Shown: piece after piece, positions 6,755-8,877 of the stretch
Numbering within the stretch: the stretch's first letter is position 1
Layout: each line of letters opens with the position of its first letter
Assembly (NCBI GenBank): GCA_014860175.1
Contig: JACZKF010000342.1
Span: 1-8,877 of the forward strand
DNA: 8,877 nucleotides
Source of the DNA: Desulfuromonadales bacterium
GTDB lineage: Bacteria > Desulfobacterota > Desulfuromonadia > Desulfuromonadales > JACZKF01
Reading direction: 5' to 3'
Translations under genes and position numbers: made by a program
Notes under the pieces: model-generated
What the model was told of the DNA's origin: nothing
The model's input: only the letters and a program-made list of their open reading frames with translations
The model's database searches: none

Positions 6755-8877
6755 TTACAGGATGGTCTTTATCTCTTCCATCTCGAACACTTCGATTATA
6801 TCGCCAACCTTGATGTCGTTGTAGTTCTCCAGGCCGATGCCGCATTCGTAGCCGGTGGCAACTTCCCGGGCGTCGTCCTTGAAGCGCTTGAGGGAGTTCA
6901 TCTTCCCCTGCCAGACGACGACGTTATCGCGTACCAGGCGGACCTGGGCGTTTCGCTGCGCTTTCCCTTCCAGGACGTAGCAGCCGGCGATGGTCCCGAC
7001 GCGAGAGACACTGAAGGTATCCCGGACTTCGACCCGACCGAGCTTCTTCTCCCGCAGCGTGGGTGCCAGCAGCCCCTCCATGGCGCTGCGGACATCGGCC
7101 ACCGCATCATAAATGATGTTGTAGAGCCGGATGTCGACCCCTTCCTGCTCGGCCAGCAAAGCAGCCTTGGGTTCCGGCCGGACGCTGAAGCCGATGATGA
7201 TGGCATCGGAGGCCGCCGCCAGGGAGACGTCGCTTTCGATGATGCCTCCGACTCCGGTATGGATGACCACCAGGCGGCAGGCTTCGGTGGAGAGCTTGAC
7301 CAGCGAGTCTTTGACCGCTTCGACCGAACCCTGCACGTCGCCTTTGATGATGACCTTGAGCTCCTTGACATCCCCTTGCTGGATCCGGGCGTAGAGCTGG
7401 TCGAGGGAGATTTTGCTGGTTTTGGCCAGCTCGGCTTCGCGCTGCTTCTGGTGACGGTGCTGCGCCACCTCTTTGGCCGTCTTCTCATCCTCGACGGCGT
7501 AGAGCGTATCACCGGCATCCGGCACCCCGGACAGACCGGTCACCTCCACCGGGATCGACGGTCCGGCCGCCTCGACCCGGTTGCCCCGATCGTCGGTCAT
7601 CGTTCTTACCCGGCCATAGTGCAGGCCGGAGACGATCGGATCCCCGGGACGCAAGGTCCCTTCCTGTACCAGAACGGTCGCCACCGGACCGCGCCCCTTG
7701 TCCAGACGGGCCTCGACGATAGTCCCCCGGCCTCGCTTGCTCGGACTGGCCTTGAGATCCATCACCTCGGCCTGCAGCAGGATCATTTCCAGCAGCTGGT
7801 CGAGATTGATCCGGTTCTTGGCCGAGACCTCGACGAAGATGGTTTCGCCCCCCCACTCTTCAGGGACCAGGGCAAACTCGGTCAGTCCCTGCTTCACCTT
7901 CTCGGGGTTGGCGTCAGGTTTGTCGATTTTATTGATCGCGACCAGGATCGGCACGCCGGCCGCCTTGGCATGGTTGATCGCCTCTTTGGTCTGCGGCATC
8001 ACCCCGTCATCGGCCGCCACCACCAGAACGACGATGTCGGTCACCTTGGCCCCACGGGCCCGCATGGAGGTGAACGCTTCGTGGCCGGGGGTGTCGACGA
8101 AAGTGATCTTGCGACCGCCCAGTTCGACGTCGTAGGCGCCGATGTGCTGGGTAATCCCCCCCGCCTCGCCGGCGGTGACATTGGTGGTGCGGATCGCGTC
8201 GAGGAGGCTGGTCTTGCCATGGTCGACGTGCCCCATGATGGTGACCACCGGAGGTCTGCCCTGCAACTCCTCAGGATTGACCTCTTCTCCGAGCTTGAGG
8301 CTGGTGTACTCCAGAATGGCTTCCTCGTCGAAGGCGACGTTTTCCACCTCATAATGGAATTCGGAGGCCAGAAGAGCAGCGGATTCAAAATCAAGAGGAT
8401 GGTTGATGGTGACCATCGTCCCCTGCCGCATCAGCTCTTTGATCAGATCGTTGGCCTTGATCCCCATCCGCTTGGCCAATTCACCGACCGTGATCGTGCT
8501 GCTGATCCGGATGATTCTCTTGATCGCCTTGGAGACGGTGATTTCGGTCTTCTTGATCGGTTTGGGGGCGCGTCTCCCTTTGCGCAGCTTTTCATTGCGC
8601 TCCGGTTCGAACACCTCCAACCGCCGACCGCGCCGTGGCCCTTCCGGCTCGGCAACGTGGTCGACTTTCCCTTTCTTGTTTTTCTTGCCTCCACGCGGCT
8701 CTTTCCCCGGGAAAGTCTCCTGCGGGGCGGTGCCGGGACCGCCGGGGCGACCGCCGGGAGCCGGACGGCCACCAGTCGGAGCCGGTCGGCCACCGGTCGG
8801 GGCCGGACGGCCACCGGTCGGAACCGGACGGCCACCGGTCGGAACCGGACGGCCACCGGTCGGGGCCGGTCGTGCAC
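6755..8877 (-). CDS. infB: Translation initiation factor IF-2 (5' end outside window)
   Basis: IF2 is the GTPase that brings initiator fMet-tRNA to the 30S subunit and promotes 50S joining. About 706 residues are visible; the N-terminus lies beyond 8877. From the edge come a repetitive Thr-Gly-Gly-Arg-Pro linker (8768-8872), a Gly/Pro/Lys/Arg-rich linker, and the IF2_N-like helix set (KAIKRIIRISSTITVGELAK, about 8530-8471). The GTPase domain follows: G1 GHVDHGKT (8233-8210), G2 GGITQHIGAY, G3 DTPGH (8095-8081), G4 NKID (7933-7922) and G5 SAK (7825-7817). Domains II, III and the fMet-tRNA-binding C2 domain complete it to TAA at 6755. All GTPase motifs are intact. A TTG at 8620 could be read as a start, but the frame stays open and IF2-like upstream, so it is internal. 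It leads the cluster in this window. Confidence 0.98.
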   Translation of the reverse strand, partial: ARPAPTGGRPVPTGGRPVPTGGRPAPTGGRPAPTGGRPAPGGRPGGPGTAPQETFPGKEPRGGKKNKKGKVDHVAEPEGPRRGRRLEVFEPERNEKLRKGRRAPKPIKKTEITVSKAIKRIIRISSTITVGELAKRMGIKANDLIKELMRQGTMVTINHPLDFESAALLASEFHYEVENVAFDEEAILEYTSLKLGEEVNPEELQGRPPVVTIMGHVDHGKTSLLDAIRTTNVTAGEAGGITQHIGAYDVELGGRKITFVDTPGHEAFTSMRARGAKVTDIVVLVVAADDGVMPQTKEAINHAKAAGVPILVAINKIDKPDANPEKVKQGLTEFALVPEEWGGETIFVEVSAKNRINLDQLLEMILLQAEVMDLKASPSKRGRGTIVEARLDKGRGPVATVLVQEGTLRPGDPIVSGLHYGRVRTMTDDRGNRVEAAGPSIPVEVTGLSGVPDAGDTLYAVEDEKTAKEVAQHRHQKQREAELAKTSKISLDQLYARIQQGDVKELKVIIKGDVQGSVEAVKDSLVKLSTEACRLVVIHTGVGGIIESDVSLAAASDAIIIGFSVRPEPKAALLAEQEGVDIRLYNIIYDAVADVRSAMEGLLAPTLREKKLGRVEVRDTFSVSRVGTIAGCYVLEGKAQRNAQVRLVRDNVVVWQGKMNSLKRFKDDAREVATGYECGIGLENYNDIKVGDIIEVFEMEEIKTIL
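8768..8872 (-). repeat. Five tandem 21-bp repeats encoding TGGRP(A/V)P in IF2
   Basis: Five head-to-tail 21-base units occupy 8768-8788, 8789-8809, 8810-8830, 8831-8851 and 8852-8872. The units at 8810 and 8831 are identical; the others differ by one to four bases, mostly silent or Ala/Val changes. A degraded sixth unit is visible at 8747-8767 (RPAPGGR). Each unit adds seven residues, so copy-number change keeps frame. The encoded segment is a Pro/Gly/Arg-rich, presumably disordered linker between the IF2 N-terminal region and the GTPase core. Confidence 0.93.

Noticed and set aside
8768..8872. Possible CRISPR-like or iteron array
   Set aside because: Units are contiguous with no spacers and stay in frame within infB, so they are protein-coding tandem repeats.
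8443..8877. Alternative-frame minus-strand ORF with Val-Ala-Val-Arg repeats
   Set aside because: The 21-bp repeat is open in all frames; the IF2 frame continues straight into the IF2 core, so this is a shadow.

Overview
This window reads as a conserved housekeeping segment for translation, RNA maturation and RNA turnover. All nine genes lie on the minus strand, so transcription runs from position 8877 down to 1. In transcription order they are: infB (IF2, 5' end beyond the window), a DUF503/YlxP-type gene, rbfA, a DHH-family nanoRNase/pAp phosphatase (nrnA type), truB, rpsO, pnp, an M16 zinc protease, and the first ~50 codons of dut. GC content is high, and long antisense open frames occur as shadows. 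From memory, this exact order (infB-DUF503-rbfA-nrnA-truB-rpsO-pnp-M16-dut) matches Desulfuromonadota (Geobacter, Desulfuromonas, Pelobacter relatives). The assignment is an inference from gene order and protein style, not from a search.

Layout. 8877-6755 is infB, with a glycine/proline/arginine-rich linker containing five 21-bp tandem repeats at the window edge. 6718-5114 holds DUF503, rbfA and nrnA, tightly packed, with rbfA and nrnA overlapping by 44 bases. 5071-4163 is truB. A 112-base gap (4051-4162) carries the best sigma70-like promoter in the window and a short structured rpsO leader. 4050-3784 is rpsO. The 221-base gap 3563-3783 before pnp is the largest non-coding stretch and is rich in inverted repeats, resembling in position the rpsO-pnp intergenic control region of E. 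coli. 3562-1469 is pnp, followed 14 bases later by the M16 protease (1454-195) and 39 bases later by dut.

How the genes work together. IF2 and RbfA act on translation initiation and 30S maturation. TruB makes pseudouridine 55 in tRNA, and S15 nucleates the 30S platform. PNPase degrades RNA to short oligomers, which the DHH enzyme can finish off. The M16 peptidase and dUTPase are conserved neighbours without an obvious link to RNA. I found no mobile element, CRISPR array, RNA gene or defence system, and no evidence of a new multi-gene system. The most interesting parts are regulatory RNA candidates around rpsO/pnp and the repeat tract in IF2.
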